DNA from: Puniceicoccales bacterium
GTDB lineage: Bacteria > Verrucomicrobiota > Verrucomicrobiia > Opitutales > JAIRKQ01
DNA: 6,167 bases
Assembly (NCBI GenBank): GCA_031288455.1
Contig: JAITRI010000064.1
Coordinates: 1-6,167 of the forward strand
Direction of reading: 5' to 3'
Shown here piece by piece: positions 5,394-6,167 of the stretch. A model generated the notes under the pieces. That model was not told the DNA's origin. It did not search any database and was given only the letters and a program-made list of their open reading frames with translations. Position 1 is the stretch's first letter; each line of letters opens with the position of its first letter. Position numbers and translations under genes: made by a program.

Positions 5394-6068
5394 ATGAATA
5401 TCAGTATTGGCGGTAATGTAGTGGAACCAAATGCCTCAAGTTTGTTAAAAACTACTGACGGGAAATCAATCGAAATCGGGGCTAATGATTCGCCTGGATT
5501 TAAGGACAATGCGGTGGGAAATCATCTTTTTAATCTCATTGGGAATACGCATGTAGATCTTAGAACATTAGGGAAAATCCAAGCGGAGGTTAAGGCGCAT
5601 ACTGATGCAGCAGATGAGTTTCACAGTAAGGCAATCGCATACACGCAGGCCGGAATGTTCGAAGAAGCAGCGAAAGAGTATAGTGCTGCGGCAGGTGAGT
5701 TTCTTAGCGCGGCGAACACTACAGGAATTGGCGCAGAGCAACTGCCAGAACTTTACAACCGTGCATCTAATATGCACATGGCTGCTGCAGATGCGCTTTT
5801 TATAGTAGTGAAAATTGACGGAAATAGCTCTCTTCTACGGCGTGCATGTGCTATGCATCTGGCTGCGGCAAATGCGCTTTATGAGGCGGCGAACAATAAA
5901 AGAATTGACGCAGGTCAACGGAAAGAGTTTTCTAATCGCGCAGCCAATATGCGTATGGAGCTTTCGGAGCGCGCAACCAATATGCATATGAATCCGCGCG
6001 AGGTGAACGAGATGCTCGAACCAAAAAAACCGGAAGAATATAAGTTTAAGACTCCGCTAACAGATTAA
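5394..6068 (+). CDS. alanine-rich helical-repeat protein, candidate T3SS substrate
   Basis: I do not recognise this 224-residue protein as a named family. Residues 1-58 are polar, rich in Asn, Ser, Gly and Ile, with no signal peptide or membrane segment; MNISIGGNVVEPNASSLLKT is of the loose type seen at T3SS substrate N-termini. From about 60 the protein is predicted to be helical and Ala-rich. ADEFHSKAIAYTQAGMFEEA (73-92) and AKEYSAAAGEFLSAAN (93-108) have the spacing of TPR or SNAP-like helix pairs. Then comes a motif of the form R-A-x-N-M-H-M four times (123-129, 150-156, 182-188, 193-199). The tail is charged and Pro/Lys-rich (210-224). It has its own promoter and ribosome site, diverging from the gatekeeper operon. 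Effector status is inferred from position and composition only; it could also be a regulator or structural protein. Confidence 0.8.
   Translation: MNISIGGNVVEPNASSLLKTTDGKSIEIGANDSPGFKDNAVGNHLFNLIGNTHVDLRTLGKIQAEVKAHTDAADEFHSKAIAYTQAGMFEEAAKEYSAAAGEFLSAANTTGIGAEQLPELYNRASNMHMAAADALFIVVKIDGNSSLLRRACAMHLAAANALYEAANNKRIDAGQRKEFSNRAANMRMELSERATNMHMNPREVNEMLEPKKPEEYKFKTPLTD
5760..5990 (+). repeat. four copies of an RAxNMHM-encoding repeat
   Basis: Copies begin at 5760, 5841, 5937 and 5970, spaced 27, 32 and 11 codons, and encode RASNMHM, RACAMHL, RAANMRM and RATNMHM. The first two copies extend over about 41 nt with roughly 8 mismatches (CGTGCAT..., then GGCTGC.GCA.ATGCGCTTT). They show internal duplication within the gene rather than convergent protein sequence alone. 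Confidence 0.7.
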
Positions 6069-6167
6069 TGATGCGCGTGGCAGACTGGCACAACAGCAAT
6101 GAGATCGAGATGCACGAAGAAAGCAGTGAGAGAGTATAATGCTGCGGCTGGTGCGCATAAGTTCGCG
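6068..6167 (+). pseudogene. frameshifted start of a paralogue of the 5394 gene, cut by the window end
   Basis: ATG 6068 overlaps the preceding stop as TAATG and reads MMRVADWHNSNEIEMHEESS, then ERV and a stop at 6137-6139. If one A of the AAA at 6120-6122 is dropped, the frame continues as HEEAVREYNAAAGAHKFA to the window end, matching FEEAAKEYSAAAGEF of the upstream protein. So a second cistron, coupled to the first, appears to carry the same repeat and to be broken by a one-base insertion. The alternative is a start at ATG 6099 in the frame that already reads KAVREYNAAAG, which would make an intact gene beginning later. Confidence 0.5.

Larger units (their letters stand above)
5661..6167 (+). 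repeat. direct repeat pair 5661-5711 and 6116-6167
   Basis: The segment GAAGAAGCAG...GAGTATAGTGCTGCGGC at 5661 recurs at 6116 as GAAGAAAGCAG...GAGTATAATGCTGCGGC. After one inserted A the first ~31 aligned bases of the remainder have four mismatches, and similarity then fades. The first copy encodes EEAAKEYSAAAG of the 5394 gene; the second lies in the following, truncated reading frame. Confidence 0.7.

Overview
The window carries one end of a virulence-type (Ysc/LcrD-family) type III secretion system (T3SS), with a divergently transcribed candidate secreted protein next to it. The minus-strand order is sctW (yopN-like), tyeA-like, sycN-like chaperone, sctX (yscX), sctY (yscY), sctV (yscV/lcrD). 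This is the order of the Yersinia yopN-tyeA-sycN-yscX-yscY-lcrD segment. The YscX/YscY pair points to the Ysc lineage rather than the SPI-1, SPI-2, Hrp or flagellar lineages. The host is therefore a Gram-negative, probably host-associated bacterium. Base composition is intermediate, and three of the six minus-strand genes start with GTG. Protein divergence from the Yersinia and Pseudomonas members is large, so I do not name a genus; a deep-branching phylum such as PVC or a deltaproteobacterial group is only a guess.

Layout. Positions 1-171 are non-coding, lie beyond the sctV stop, and begin with two adjacent GC-rich perfect or near-perfect hairpins. Positions 172-4078 hold a tightly packed run (sctV, sctY, sctX, sycN, tyeA-like) joined by a 4-nt overlap or gaps of 4-63 nt. 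A 41-nt gap separates this run from sctW (4120-5049). Positions 5050-5393 form the divergent intergenic region. It holds a coding-looking stretch in a different frame from sctW that ends at an 8-T run, and a good sigma70-like promoter facing right. Positions 5394-6068 (plus strand) encode a 224-residue alanine-rich helical-repeat protein with no signal peptide. Right after it, at 6068-6167, begins a second copy of the same repeat family that is broken by a one-base insertion and runs off the window.

How they work together. SctV is the export-gate ring in the inner membrane. SctX and SctY form the small substrate/chaperone pair that engages SctV in Ysc systems. SctW with TyeA and a SycN-type chaperone is the gatekeeper plug that holds back effector export until contact. 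The divergent gene is placed as a possible substrate of this machine (inference from position and composition).

Most notable points: the gatekeeper is split at an unusual place, so that the last helices of the YopN part are encoded on the tyeA cistron; two diverged copies of a palindrome sit inside the non-conserved linker of SctV; sctX and sctY share one open frame separated only by a stop codon; and the candidate effector family shows tandem duplication and decay.
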